Source: Caulobacteraceae bacterium
GTDB lineage: Bacteria > Pseudomonadota > Alphaproteobacteria > Caulobacterales > Caulobacteraceae
Length of the DNA: 13,965 nt
Direction of reading: 5' to 3'
NCBI GenBank assembly: GCA_947479185.1
Contig: CANJYY010000026.1
Span: 1-13,965 of the forward strand
Below, one piece after another: positions 1 through 7,834 of this stretch. The notes below the pieces were generated by a model. That model was not told the origin of the DNA and did not search any database. It saw only the letters and a list, made by a program, of their open reading frames with translations. The position numbers and the translations under genes were made by a program. Within the stretch, counting starts at the first letter, position 1; every line of letters begins with the position of its first letter.

Positions 1-837
1 CTCGCGCTGCCCCATGAGCGTGGGGGTGATCGTCCAGTTGTCGTTCAGGTCGATCTTCAACGCCAGCCGCCCGCCGAGCGTGGTGACGTCGTTGTAGTTG
101 TCCTCGGCATAGGCGTTGTTGTCGATCGTTCCACCCCAGGTCGGATAGGTCCGCGTCCCCGGAACGTTGTCGATATAGCCGGCGTCGTGCTGGTACCAGC
201 CGACCACGCGAAGCGCCGCGCTCTCCGTCAGCGGAAGGTTCACATAGCCCTCGACGCCATAGCCGATGTCGCCGCCGGTGACGCTGTTGACCTCGGTGTC
301 GATGGCTGCGCTGAAGTCGTTGAGGTCGGGCTTCTTGGTGATCAGGCGGATGGTGCCGGCCTGCGAGCTGGCGCCGTACAGCGTGCCCTGCGGTCCAGCC
401 AGCGCCTCGACCCGCTCCATGTCGTAGACGTGGATATCAAGCGCGCCCTGGATGGTCGTGATCGGCTGTTCGTCGAGATAGATGCCGACGCTGGGCAGGG
501 AGCCGGAGTGGTTGCCGTCGCCGCCGCTGGCCACGCCGCGCATGTAGACGCTGGAAAAGCCCGGCGAAGCCGACTGGAACGACACGCTGGGCAGGAATTT
601 CACGTAGTCGTTGAAGTCGGAGATGACGAGCGCTTCGAGCTTCTCGCCGCCGATGGCCTGGATGCTGACCGGCACGTCCTGCAGGTCTTCGGACCGCTTC
701 TGCGCGGTGACGATCACCTCGCCGACCGTGGTGTCCTGCGCGAAGGCCGCTGAAACGCCGGTCAGCATCGTGCTGGCCAGCAGCGCCGTCGTCAGCACGG
801 TCGCCCTGCGCCCCATCGACCTCGAAAACGTGGTCAT
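1..837 (-). CDS. TonB-dependent outer-membrane receptor, N-terminal part (cut by window edge)
   Basis: First 279 codons of an outer-membrane receptor that should take up a large or scarce ligand using TonB energy; the reading frame is open to base 1. A signal peptide is visible at residues 1 to about 33 (basic start, hydrophobic TALLASTMLTG, cleavage likely after SAAFA). A TonB-box-like VGEVIVTAQKR follows at about 38-48. The plug domain includes the conserved MERVEALAGPQGTLYGAS segment near residues 140-157, followed by GTIRLITKKP. The beta-barrel begins after that and is mostly missing. The start at 837 is supported by GGGGAGA about 6 bases upstream; a later Met (814-816) is less likely. 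The gene lies 128 bases downstream of the TPR-sulfotransferase on the same strand. The family is clear, but the ligand cannot be told from this fragment. Confidence 0.93.
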   Translation of the reverse strand, partial: MTTFSRSMGRRATVLTTALLASTMLTGVSAAFAQDTTVGEVIVTAQKRSEDLQDVPVSIQAIGGEKLEALVISDFNDYVKFLPSVSFQSASPGFSSVYMRGVASGGDGNHSGSLPSVGIYLDEQPITTIQGALDIHVYDMERVEALAGPQGTLYGASSQAGTIRLITKKPDLNDFSAAIDTEVNSVTGGDIGYGVEGYVNLPLTESAALRVVGWYQHDAGYIDNVPGTRTYPTWGGTIDNNAYAEDNYNDVTTLGGRLALKIDLNDNWTITPTLMGQRE

Positions 838-889
838 GAAAGTCTCCCCGAACAATCCCGGGAGGAAGTCACCCCCCGGAGCGTTTCCC

Positions 890-895
890 TGTCAA
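890..895 (-). promoter_or_regulatory. Candidate -35 element (TTGACA) for the TonB receptor gene
   Basis: On the minus strand the exact hexamer TTGACA lies 53 bases upstream of the receptor start codon. No convincing -10 box follows at 16-18 bases, so only the -35 match is offered. If real, it would let the receptor be transcribed separately from the sulfotransferase gene. Confidence 0.3.
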
Positions 896-925
896 GCGAA
901 CCGGCGTCGAAACAGAATTCGGAGG

Positions 926-945
926 CACAGATGCCACGATCTGTG
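926..945. promoter_or_regulatory. 20-bp inverted repeat between sulfotransferase and TonB receptor genes
   Basis: Perfect 7-bp arms CACAGAT and ATCTGTG are separated by 6 bases. The repeat sits 20 bases after the sulfotransferase stop codon and about 30 bases upstream of the candidate TTGACA of the receptor gene. It could be an operator for the receptor or a weak terminator of the upstream gene; no clear T-run follows on the minus strand. Confidence 0.4.
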
Positions 946-965
946 GCGGCTTTGCCTCAGGGGGT

Positions 966-2981
966 TCAGGCCGGGATGTTCCACCGGGTCAGGGCCGGTC
1001 CGAGCGCCGTCTTCAGCGGGTCCAGCCAGGGTTCGTAGGCCTGCCAATGGTCGACGCCATCAGCGAAAATCGGCCGCCTGACCTGTTCGGAGCTGGCGGT
1101 GCGCACGGCGCGGTCGTTCTCGTAGAATCGCAGGCAGCCCGGCTCGAACGGCAGACCGCAATAGGTCAGCAGGCGGCGCACCTCGGCCTCGGTGTCGGCG
1201 ATCATGTCCTCATAGATCACCCGGTGGACCGCGCCGGGAATCACCGCGTCCCAGTGGGCCATCAGCGCCACATAGTCGGCGTAGTAGCGGCCAAGCTCGG
1301 TCAGGTCGTAGGAGAAGGCCTGCCCGCGGGCGAAGTGCTGCTTGAAGGCCGAGAAACAGCCGCCGAGCGGGTGGCGCCGGGCGTCGATGATCTTCGCTCG
1401 CGGCAGAATCAGCCGGATCAGGCCAACATGGACGAAGTTGTTCGGCATCTTGTCGATGAACAGCGGCCGCCCGAGCTTGCGCTGGACGCGGGTGCGCTCG
1501 AGGTACTCCTCGCCGAGCGCGCGGCAGGCATCCGGATCAAGGGTTTCCAGCACCTCCGGGTAGCTCGAGGCCTGGCTGCGGCGCTGACGGCCGCCGAGCC
1601 GCCGCGCGATGGAGATGATGTCCGGCAGCTCCATCGTGCCCTCGACCGCCGAGTGGCTGGAGAGGATCTGCTCGATCAGGGTCGACCCCGCGCGCGGCAG
1701 GCCGACGATGAAGACCGGATCGGGCGCCTCGCTGCCCCAGTCGGCACGCGCGGCGAAGAATCCGGCCGTCAGCACCGCCTTTGACCGCACGACGTGGCTG
1801 TGGGTCTCCTCGGCGTCGTAGTCCAGCCCGGCCCGGCGCAGGGCCGCGCCGTCGCGATAGTGCGCGAAGGACCGTTCGTAGTCCCCGGCGTCCTCGAGCG
1901 CCTTGCCGAGCGCGAACTGCAGATGGAAGCGGTCCTCCTCGGCGAGATCGGCGCGCGCCAACTGGGCCTCCATGGTCGAGACGTCGTCCGCGCTGAACCG
2001 CACGGTCTTGAGATTGGCGAGGCTCCACCAGGCTTCACCCATCTGCGGGGCCAGGACGATGGCCCGGCGATAGGCGGTGACGCTGTCGGCCTGGCGCCCG
2101 ACCGTCTTCAGCGCATGGCCATAGCTCATCCAGGCCTTGGGCTGGTCGGGATAGGCCTTGAGCAGGTCGTCATACAGGTCGATGGCGCCCTGGTAGTCGC
2201 CGACCCGGCCGAGCGCGGCGGCCTTGAGATTGCGATAGCCGGGATGGGCCGGACTGCGCGCAAGCAGGAAGTCCAGCTCGGCGAGGGCCTCCTCGGACCG
2301 GTTCAGCCGGTAGAGAACCGTGGCGTGGTTGTGCCGCGCCTCGGCGAAGCCGGGGGCCAGTTCGACGGCGCGGGCCAGCAGCACCTCGGCATCGTCCAGG
2401 CGGCCCAGCCGCGCGGCGACCTCGGCCAGCATGCGGATGGCGGCGGCGTTGGTCGGGTGACGCGCCAGATAGGGCTTCAGCAGACGCTCCGCGACAGCCA
2501 GCTGGTTGTCGCACAGGGCCACCGCCGCCTCGAGCAGCTCCGGATCGGAGGTGGAGGCGCGGATCTGTTGCGCCCGGGCCTTCTCGGCCCCCGCCTCGTC
2601 GCCGGCGAGCAACAGCTGGTCGGCCAGTGCGCCCCAGGCCACCGTCAGCCTGGGATCCAGCGCCACGGCCCGGCTCAGGGCGACCACGGCCGGCCGCGCC
2701 AGGCCCAGATCCGCCAGCGCAAGGCCGGCCTCCTGGTGCACCGGCGGCCAGTTCGGCTGTCCGCGGATGACCGGCTCGAGCACCGACAGCGTCGCCTCGG
2801 CCCGGCCCTGACGGCGCAGCGCGGCGCCCAGCAGCAGCAGGGCCTCGGGATGATCGGGCGCGGCGCGCAGGATCTCGATGGCCTGGGCCTCGGCCAGAGC
2901 CGGGTCCTGCGACAGCAGCTGGGCGGCGTGAGCCAGGGCGGTGCCGAGCGTGCCGGTGGTGGGGGCGGTGTCCTGGGTCAT
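966..2981 (-). CDS. TPR-repeat sulfotransferase family protein
   Basis: A 671-residue protein with two parts. Residues about 15-400 are a chain of tetratricopeptide-like helical repeats (for example DPALAEAQAIEILRAAPDHP, RLDDAEVLLARAVELAPGFA and a GDYQGAIDLYDDLLKAYPDQ unit). Residues about 420-671 form a sulfotransferase domain. The 5'-phosphosulfate loop is visible as FIVGLPRAGSTLIEQIL (424-440), and the 3'-phosphate region as IDARRHPLGGCFSAFKQHF (532-550). Sulfotransferases of this family move sulfate from PAPS to a hydroxyl; the TPR part probably docks the acceptor. No signal peptide or membrane segment is seen, so it is probably cytoplasmic. The gene is directly upstream of a TonB receptor on the same strand, a pairing I recall as common in Caulobacterales and sphingomonads but cannot check here. 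The acceptor is unknown. Confidence 0.9.
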   Translation of the reverse strand: MTQDTAPTTGTLGTALAHAAQLLSQDPALAEAQAIEILRAAPDHPEALLLLGAALRRQGRAEATLSVLEPVIRGQPNWPPVHQEAGLALADLGLARPAVVALSRAVALDPRLTVAWGALADQLLLAGDEAGAEKARAQQIRASTSDPELLEAAVALCDNQLAVAERLLKPYLARHPTNAAAIRMLAEVAARLGRLDDAEVLLARAVELAPGFAEARHNHATVLYRLNRSEEALAELDFLLARSPAHPGYRNLKAAALGRVGDYQGAIDLYDDLLKAYPDQPKAWMSYGHALKTVGRQADSVTAYRRAIVLAPQMGEAWWSLANLKTVRFSADDVSTMEAQLARADLAEEDRFHLQFALGKALEDAGDYERSFAHYRDGAALRRAGLDYDAEETHSHVVRSKAVLTAGFFAARADWGSEAPDPVFIVGLPRAGSTLIEQILSSHSAVEGTMELPDIISIARRLGGRQRRSQASSYPEVLETLDPDACRALGEEYLERTRVQRKLGRPLFIDKMPNNFVHVGLIRLILPRAKIIDARRHPLGGCFSAFKQHFARGQAFSYDLTELGRYYADYVALMAHWDAVIPGAVHRVIYEDMIADTEAEVRRLLTYCGLPFEPGCLRFYENDRAVRTASSEQVRRPIFADGVDHWQAYEPWLDPLKTALGPALTRWNIPA

Positions 2982-3156
2982 CTGGCCGCCAGACCTGCAC
3001 AGGTTGGCGTCGTCTGTCGACTCGATCTTGCTGCCCGAGAACAGGCGCGGGGCGGCGAACGTTCCTGGCCACAGCCGCCTGACTTCATGACCAAGGTTTA
3101 AGCTGCTGACATCAGAATGGCGTCCTATGGGAGTCAGCGCTGTTCAGGAGACCGCC

Positions 3157-3501
3157 ATGAAACGCCTTGCCGCCCTCGCCGCCGCCCTCGTGCTGGGCGC
3201 CGCCGCGCCCGCGCTTGCCGCCACCCCGACCGAGGCCGAGGCCACGCTGCGCTCGACCATCACCGCCATCCAGTCCGGCGCGCCGAACTACGACGCCATG
3301 ATCCCGGAACTGGCCGCTGCGGTGAAGCAGAACGCGTCGGCCCCCGCCCAACTGGCGGCGCTCGGCCCGGTGACCGCCGTCACGGCCACCAGCCAGGCGG
3401 ATCCCTACACCTACGATGTGACCTTCCAGAACGGCGCGGTGCTGCACTGGACCCTGTCGATCAACGCCGACGGCAAGATCCAGGGCCTGCTGGTCAACTA
3501 G
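3157..3501 (+). CDS. Small secreted protein of unknown function
   Basis: A 114-residue protein. I chose the start at 3157 because CAGGAG lies 6 bases upstream and because the protein then begins with a clean signal peptide: MKRLAALAAALVLGAAAPALA, cleavage likely after residue 21 before ATPTEAE. An in-frame ATG at 3127 would add ten non-hydrophobic residues and is less likely. The mature protein is about 93 residues with no cysteine. Its first half is helical (EAEATLRSTITAIQSG; MIPELAAAVKQN). Its second half looks like beta strands (VTAVTATSQADPYTYDV, AVLHWTLSINADGKIQGLLV), a shape like the small domains found at the front of secreted hydrolases (DUF3887-like). That resemblance is from memory and weak. 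It is divergent from the sulfotransferase gene. Probably periplasmic. Confidence 0.8.
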   Translation: MKRLAALAAALVLGAAAPALAATPTEAEATLRSTITAIQSGAPNYDAMIPELAAAVKQNASAPAQLAALGPVTAVTATSQADPYTYDVTFQNGAVLHWTLSINADGKIQGLLVN

Positions 3502-3507
3502 GTCGGC

Positions 3508-3582
3508 GGGGACATGGGCCGACTTCGGAACCTGTCCCCTGCCGCTCAAGCGCATGGGGACACGTACTGAAGTACATGTCCC
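3508..3582. repeat. Paired GGGGACA palindromes (REP-like, likely bidirectional terminator)
   Basis: Two hairpins stand side by side in the gap between converging genes. The first pairs GGGGACA (3508-3514) with TGTCCCC (3533-3539), with an inner CCGA/TCGG stem. The second pairs 3557-3567 with 3572-3582 (10 of 11 bases) around the loop TGAA. The bases between them also form a CGCT-CA-AGCG palindrome flanked by TGTCCCC and GGGGACA, so the hairpins can pair in an alternative way. Layout and sequence resemble REP elements mobilised by RAYT-type transposases. The position suggests it ends transcription from both sides. Confidence 0.7.
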
Positions 3583-3591
3583 TGGAGTCGC

Positions 3592-5178
3592 CTACAGCCG
3601 CTCGTAAGCGCTCAGCGTCAGGAATTCCGCGAACTCGTCCTGCAGGCAGAGGTCGCGCATCAGCTGCGCCGCCTCGTCCCAGCGGCCGGAGACCCAGCGC
3701 GCCTCGCCGACCTCGGCGCGGACCACGGCCAGCTCTTCAACGAACGTCCGCTCGAACAGCTCGGCCGTCATCGGCGTCCCGTCGTCGAGCGTCACGCCGT
3801 TGCGGATCCACTGCCAGATCGAGGCGCGGCTGATCTCGGCCGTCGCCGCGTCCTCCATCAGGCCGTAGATGGCCACCGCGCCCGAGCCTCCCAGCCAGGC
3901 CTCGATATACTGCACCGCGACCCGCTGGTTGTGGCGCAGGCCGGCCTCGGTGAACGGTCCCGGCGGGGGGGCGAGCAGGTCCGCTTCCGTCACCGGCGCG
4001 TCATTGGCGCGGCTGACCTCCAGCTGGTTGGTCCGGCCCGGCGCGAAGGCCGCCCCGTAGACCGCGTTGACCACATCCGACAGGCCCGGGTGGGCGATCC
4101 AGCTGCCGTCGTGGCCGTTGGCCGCCTCGCGCGCCTTGTCGGCCCGCACGCGTTCCAGCACCTGGGCATTCTCGTCGGGATCCTTGCGCGGGATGAAGGC
4201 GCTCATGCCGCCCATCGCAAGCGCCCCGCGCCGGTGGCAGGTGCGGATCAGCAGGCGCGAGTAGGCGTCGAGGAACGGCTTGTCCATGCCGACCGACATG
4301 CGGTCGGGCAGCAGCCGGTCGCCGTGCCGGCGCAGGGTCTTGATGTAGCTGAAGATGTAATCCCAGCGGCCGCAGTTGAGCGCCGCAGCGTGATCCTTAA
4401 GCTCGTGGAGGATCTCGTCCATCTCGAACACCGCCGGCAGGGTCTCGATCAGCATGGTCGCCTTGATCGTGCCGACCGGAACGTCGTGCCGCTGCTGGGC
4501 GAAGACGAACACGTCGTTCCACCAGCGCGCTTCCTCGTGGTGCTCCAGCTTGGGCACATAGAGGTAGGGGCCGCTGCCGATGGCCTTCAGCGCCGCGTGG
4601 TTGTGGTGGAAGTAGAGGCCGAAATCGACCAGCGCGCCGGGGACCTTCCGGCCGTTCCACAGGATGTGCTTCTCGTCGAGATGCAGGCCGCGCACCCGGG
4701 CGACCAGGGCCGCCAGCTTCGGCCCCAGCGCATAGTGCTTGCCGCTGGCAGGATCGTCCCAGGTCAGGGTCCGGGCGATGGCGTCGCGCAGAGCCCGCTG
4801 GCCGCCCACGACATTGGCCCAGGTCGGCGACAGGGCGTCCTCGAAGTCGGCCATGAACAGCTTCACGTCGCTGTTCAGGGCGTTGATGACCATCTTGGGC
4901 TCGGCCGGGCCGGTGATCTCGACGCGACGGTCGAGCAGGTCGGCCGGCAGCGCCCCGACGGTCCAGTCGCCCTCGCGGATCGCCGCCGTCTCCGGCCGGA
5001 AGCCGGGCAGGCCGCCGGCGTCGATCCGCGCCTGCCAGACCTTGCGGGCGGCCAGCAGCGCGTCGCGCCGCGCGGCGAAGCGGTCGACCAGCTCGGCCAG
5101 AAAGACCAGCGCCTCGTCGGTGAGGATCTCGCGATCCGCTTCGCTGAGCGTCTCGGTGAAGGTGAAGCCGGCGACCAT
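3592..5178 (-). CDS. aceB: Malate synthase A
   Basis: A 528-residue enzyme that joins glyoxylate and acetyl-CoA to give malate, the second special step of the glyoxylate shunt, needed for growth on acetate, fatty acids and other two-carbon sources. Visible signatures: LFMADFEDALSPTW (107-120), LIETLPAVFEMDEI (243-256), the family signature KDHAAALNCGRWDYIFS (261-277), MGGMSAFIPRKD near 322-333, and LMEDAATAEISR (440-451) with the likely catalytic Asp443. Length fits the malate synthase A class of about 530 residues rather than the G class of about 720. I chose the start at 5178 because CAGGAG lies 6 bases upstream; a longer frame from 5244 lacks family-like sequence and would run nearly into the neighbouring start. 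The gene is divergent from the MaoC-type gene (68-base gap). No isocitrate lyase gene is in the window. Confidence 0.95.
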   Translation of the reverse strand: MVAGFTFTETLSEADREILTDEALVFLAELVDRFAARRDALLAARKVWQARIDAGGLPGFRPETAAIREGDWTVGALPADLLDRRVEITGPAEPKMVINALNSDVKLFMADFEDALSPTWANVVGGQRALRDAIARTLTWDDPASGKHYALGPKLAALVARVRGLHLDEKHILWNGRKVPGALVDFGLYFHHNHAALKAIGSGPYLYVPKLEHHEEARWWNDVFVFAQQRHDVPVGTIKATMLIETLPAVFEMDEILHELKDHAAALNCGRWDYIFSYIKTLRRHGDRLLPDRMSVGMDKPFLDAYSRLLIRTCHRRGALAMGGMSAFIPRKDPDENAQVLERVRADKAREAANGHDGSWIAHPGLSDVVNAVYGAAFAPGRTNQLEVSRANDAPVTEADLLAPPPGPFTEAGLRHNQRVAVQYIEAWLGGSGAVAIYGLMEDAATAEISRASIWQWIRNGVTLDDGTPMTAELFERTFVEELAVVRAEVGEARWVSGRWDEAAQLMRDLCLQDEFAEFLTLSAYERL

Positions 5179-5246
5179 GTCTCGCTCCTGTATGGCCGAC
5201 GGTGATAGACCCCGGGGGACAGGGGCGACAAGCCGGGGAGCCATCC

Positions 5247-6098
5247 ATGCCGTTCAACGCCGATCTCGCGGGCGCGACCTGGGGCCCGATCCCGTGGGAG
5301 ATGACGCCCCGCCGCGCCCTCGCCTACCGCGCCGCCCTGGCGCCGGACGACGCCGCCGGCCTCGATGACGCCGCGCCGGACGGCCTGTTCGCCCTGCCGA
5401 TGCAGGTGGTCTCGCCGGAGTGGGTGCTGGTGCTGATGGCGCGGGAGCATCCCGACCAGACCCTGACCGCGGCCGAGGGCCGCCGGGCCGTGCACGCCGG
5501 TCAGGACAGCCGCTTCCACCGGCCGATCCGCGCCGGCGACGCGCTGGAGCTCACCGCCACCCTGCTGGGCGCGCGGGCCAGCCGGGCCGGCGTGGTGACG
5601 GCGATCCGCTTCGACACCCGCGACGCCCGGACTGGCGAGCTGATGGTCGAGACCCTGTCGACCACGGTCTATCGCGATGTCGCCCTGACCGGCGTCGAGA
5701 CCCCGGATGTGCCATCGCCCGCCTACGAACCGCCGGCCGGAGACGCGGCGACCGTGACCATCCCGACCAGCCCGGCCCTGCCGCACATCTATTCGGAATG
5801 CGCCGAGATCTGGAACCCGATCCACACCGAGCGGCAGGTCGCGCTGGCGGCCGGCCTGCCGGACATCATCATCCACGGCACGGCGCTCTGGGCCCTGGCC
5901 GGGCTGGAGGCGGCCCGGCTCTACGCGGGCGGCGACACACGACGCCTGACCCGGCTGGCGGCGCGGTTCACGGGCCAGGCGTTTCCGGGTCGGCCGATGA
6001 CGCTGGCGCATGACCGCGACGGCGACGCCGTGCGGCTGGCGCTGCGCGCCGATGACGGACGGGTGCTGCTGACGGGGCTGGCGGCGTTCGGCGCGTAA
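5247..6098 (+). CDS. MaoC-family hydratase/dehydratase with two hot-dog domains
   Basis: A 283-residue protein likely to hydrate an enoyl-CoA or dehydrate a hydroxyacyl-CoA. Residues about 15-145 match the N-terminal hot-dog half (FHRPIRAGDALELTATLLG, then ELMVETLSTTVYRDV). Residues about 178-283 match the MaoC half with IYSECAEIWNPIHTERQVAL (181-200) and LPDIIIHGT (204-212). The usual R-hydratase catalytic motif is G-D-x-N-P-(I/L)-H; here N190, P191 and H193 are present but the aspartate position is Ile188. I believe this is a feature of a MaoC subfamily, not a mutation. The start at 5247 is chosen for GGGGAG 6 bases upstream; a longer frame from 5202 adds 15 unlikely residues. It is divergent from malate synthase and converges on the acyl-CoA ligase. 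The substrate is unknown; a role with the neighbouring ligase is inferred. Confidence 0.85.
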   Translation: MPFNADLAGATWGPIPWEMTPRRALAYRAALAPDDAAGLDDAAPDGLFALPMQVVSPEWVLVLMAREHPDQTLTAAEGRRAVHAGQDSRFHRPIRAGDALELTATLLGARASRAGVVTAIRFDTRDARTGELMVETLSTTVYRDVALTGVETPDVPSPAYEPPAGDAATVTIPTSPALPHIYSECAEIWNPIHTERQVALAAGLPDIIIHGTALWALAGLEAARLYAGGDTRRLTRLAARFTGQAFPGRPMTLAHDRDGDAVRLALRADDGRVLLTGLAAFGA

Positions 6099-6101
6099 TC
6101 G

Positions 6102-6258
6102 ATGCTCCCCGCTTGCCGGGGAGCTGTCAGGCGGAGCCTGACTGAGGGGGCAGCGCCGATGTTAGGTGGAAAGCCGCGTTCAGGCTCCATTGCCTGACGA
6201 CGGCGCTGACCCCTCCACCATGCTCCGCATGGTCCCCCTCCCCGGCTTCGCGGGGAGG
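6102..6258. repeat. Composite intergenic palindrome with four hairpins (MITE/REP-like, likely bidirectional terminator)
   Basis: The whole gap between two converging genes is a palindromic element. Hairpins in order: CTCCCCG/CGGGGAG (6105-6111 with 6117-6123); GTCAGGC/GCCTGAC (6126-6132 with 6136-6142); ACCATGC/GCATGGT (6217-6223 with 6227-6233); CCTCCCCG/CGGGGAGG (6237-6244 with 6251-6258). The middle parts also pair over a distance: CAGCGCCG (6151-6158) with CGGCGCTG (6201-6208). Thus the two ends mirror each other. The last hairpin starts immediately beyond the ligase stop codon and should end that transcript. A partial copy occurs at 11828-11857, showing it is a repeat family. Confidence 0.85.
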
Positions 6259-6259
6259 A

Positions 6260-7834
6260 TCAGAGTTTGCCCTCCGCCGCCAGCACGGCCCGCAGCTCCG
6301 CCTTGGCGATCTTCTCGAGGGTCGAGCGCGGCAGCTCGGGCACCAGTCGCACGTCGTGGGGCCGCTTGAAGCTGGCCAGGGTCGCCTTGCAGGCGTCGAG
6401 AATGCGGTCAGGCAAAGTCGCGTCCGCCGGATCAACCGGGATCACGAACGCCACCGGGACCTCGTCCAGCATCGGGTGACGGCGGCCGACCACGGCGCAT
6501 TCGCGGACCCCGGCCACCGAGGCCACGACCCGCTCGATCTCCGAGGCCGCGACGTTCTCGCCGCCGACCTTGAGCATGTCCTTGCTGCGGTCGGCGAAGT
6601 ACAGGAACCCGTCCTCGCCCAGCCGCACCCGGTCGCCTGTGATGAACAGGCCGTCGGCCGTATAGGCGTTGGCGGTCGCCGCCGGGTCGCCGGCGTATTC
6701 CAGGAACAGCGACAGGCCCGGCTGCCCCTCGACCAGCAGGTCGCCGGTCTCGCCCGGCTTCACCGGCCGGCCGTCCTCATCCAGCACATGGATGCGGTAG
6801 CCGGGCGACGGCCGGCCCATCGACATCGGGGCGTCGGGCAGGTGCGGGTTGCCGACCGTGCCGTGGGTCATGGTCTCGGTCATGCCCCACCAGCCGATGG
6901 TCTTGACCCCGAACAGCCTGTCGGTCGGCGGCTCGCAGATGCCGTTGCCCCAGAAGCGGTAGCTGTGCCGCTCCGGCTTCGGCTGCTCGGCGATGGCCTT
7001 GAGGCAGAAGGGCACCATCGAGGCCCAGGTGCAGCCGTGCTTCAGCGACACCGGCCAGAACCGCGAGGCCGAGAACTTCGGCTGCAGCACGATGGTCGCC
7101 CCGGCCCACAGGGCCGCCGCCACCGAATAGACCTGCGCATTGGTGTGGAACATCGGCAGGGTGACAAGGTGCACGTCCTCCGGCCGCAGGTCCTCGTGCA
7201 GGGCGCACATCTTCGCGCCCCACAGGAAGTTGGCGTGGGTCCAGAGCACCGCCTTGGGCCGCGCCGTGGTGCCGGAGGTGTACTGGATGCCGAAGTGGGC
7301 CATCGGGTCGTGCGGCCGCTCGGTGAGTGTCGCCGGATCGCCGGACAGGGCGGAAAAGGGCTCGAAGCCGGCCACGTCCGCCGTCGCCGGCGCGCCGTTG
7401 TCGGTGTCGGTCACCACCAGCCAGCCGAGGTCCGGCGCGGCGCCCTTCACGAGCTCGGCGAAACAGGGCTGGGTCACCCCGCCGACCGCGCCGCTGTGCG
7501 TCGCGAAATAGCCGATTTCGTCGGCGCTGGACTTGGCGTTGGTCGTCACCGCCACGGCGCCGGCATAGGCGCAGCCGAGCCAGGCGATGATCGACTCCGG
7601 GCAGTTGTCGAGATGCACCAGCACCCGGTCGGCCGGCTTGACGCCCCGCGCCTGCAGGCCGGCGGCGAAGCGGCGGATGGCCTCGGCCAACTGGGCATAG
7701 GACCAGGTGCGGCCCTCGCCCTCGAAGGGTTCCCAGATCAACGCCGGGTGCTCGCCGCGCCGCGTCGCCTGCGCATCGATCAGCGTGCGGGCGTCCTGCC
7801 CGGCGAAGGGGTTGATCGGCGTGGGCGTGGTCAT
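6260..7834 (-). CDS. Acyl-CoA ligase of the AMP-forming (ANL) family, CaiC-like
   Basis: A 524-residue enzyme that activates a carboxylic acid with ATP and joins it to CoA. Core motifs in order: the phosphate loop YTSGTTARPK (185-194), WWGMTE (315-320), ITGD (398-401), the hinge RSKDMLKVGGENV (416-428), and near the end LPRSTLEKIAK (501-511) with the likely catalytic Lys508. The usual TGK there is LEK. The overall look is of the crotonobetaine/carnitine-CoA ligase-like branch, but the substrate cannot be deduced. I chose the start at 7834 (MTTPTPINPF) for AGGGGAAA about 5-10 bases upstream; an in-frame ATG at 7915 adds 27 residues without family likeness. The gene is divergent from the tetR-dioxygenase operon, sharing a 133-base control region with operator-like sites, so it is probably controlled by the same regulator. 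Confidence 0.92.
   Translation of the reverse strand: MTTPTPINPFAGQDARTLIDAQATRRGEHPALIWEPFEGEGRTWSYAQLAEAIRRFAAGLQARGVKPADRVLVHLDNCPESIIAWLGCAYAGAVAVTTNAKSSADEIGYFATHSGAVGGVTQPCFAELVKGAAPDLGWLVVTDTDNGAPATADVAGFEPFSALSGDPATLTERPHDPMAHFGIQYTSGTTARPKAVLWTHANFLWGAKMCALHEDLRPEDVHLVTLPMFHTNAQVYSVAAALWAGATIVLQPKFSASRFWPVSLKHGCTWASMVPFCLKAIAEQPKPERHSYRFWGNGICEPPTDRLFGVKTIGWWGMTETMTHGTVGNPHLPDAPMSMGRPSPGYRIHVLDEDGRPVKPGETGDLLVEGQPGLSLFLEYAGDPAATANAYTADGLFITGDRVRLGEDGFLYFADRSKDMLKVGGENVAASEIERVVASVAGVRECAVVGRRHPMLDEVPVAFVIPVDPADATLPDRILDACKATLASFKRPHDVRLVPELPRSTLEKIAKAELRAVLAAEGKL

Noticed and set aside
1794..3101. Long plus-strand open frame (435 codons) opposite the sulfotransferase gene
   Set aside because: High-GC antisense shadow: it lies opposite the TPR region, is low in complexity and has no recognisable domain, while the minus-strand protein has clear motifs.
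3112..3555. Minus-strand open frame opposite the small secreted protein
   Set aside because: Glycine- and arginine-rich shadow without a ribosome site. The plus-strand gene has a good ribosome site and signal peptide.
3931..5205. Plus-strand open frame (424 codons) opposite malate synthase
   Set aside because: Mirror of a clearly identified enzyme; rich in R, G, V, A and Q with no motif.
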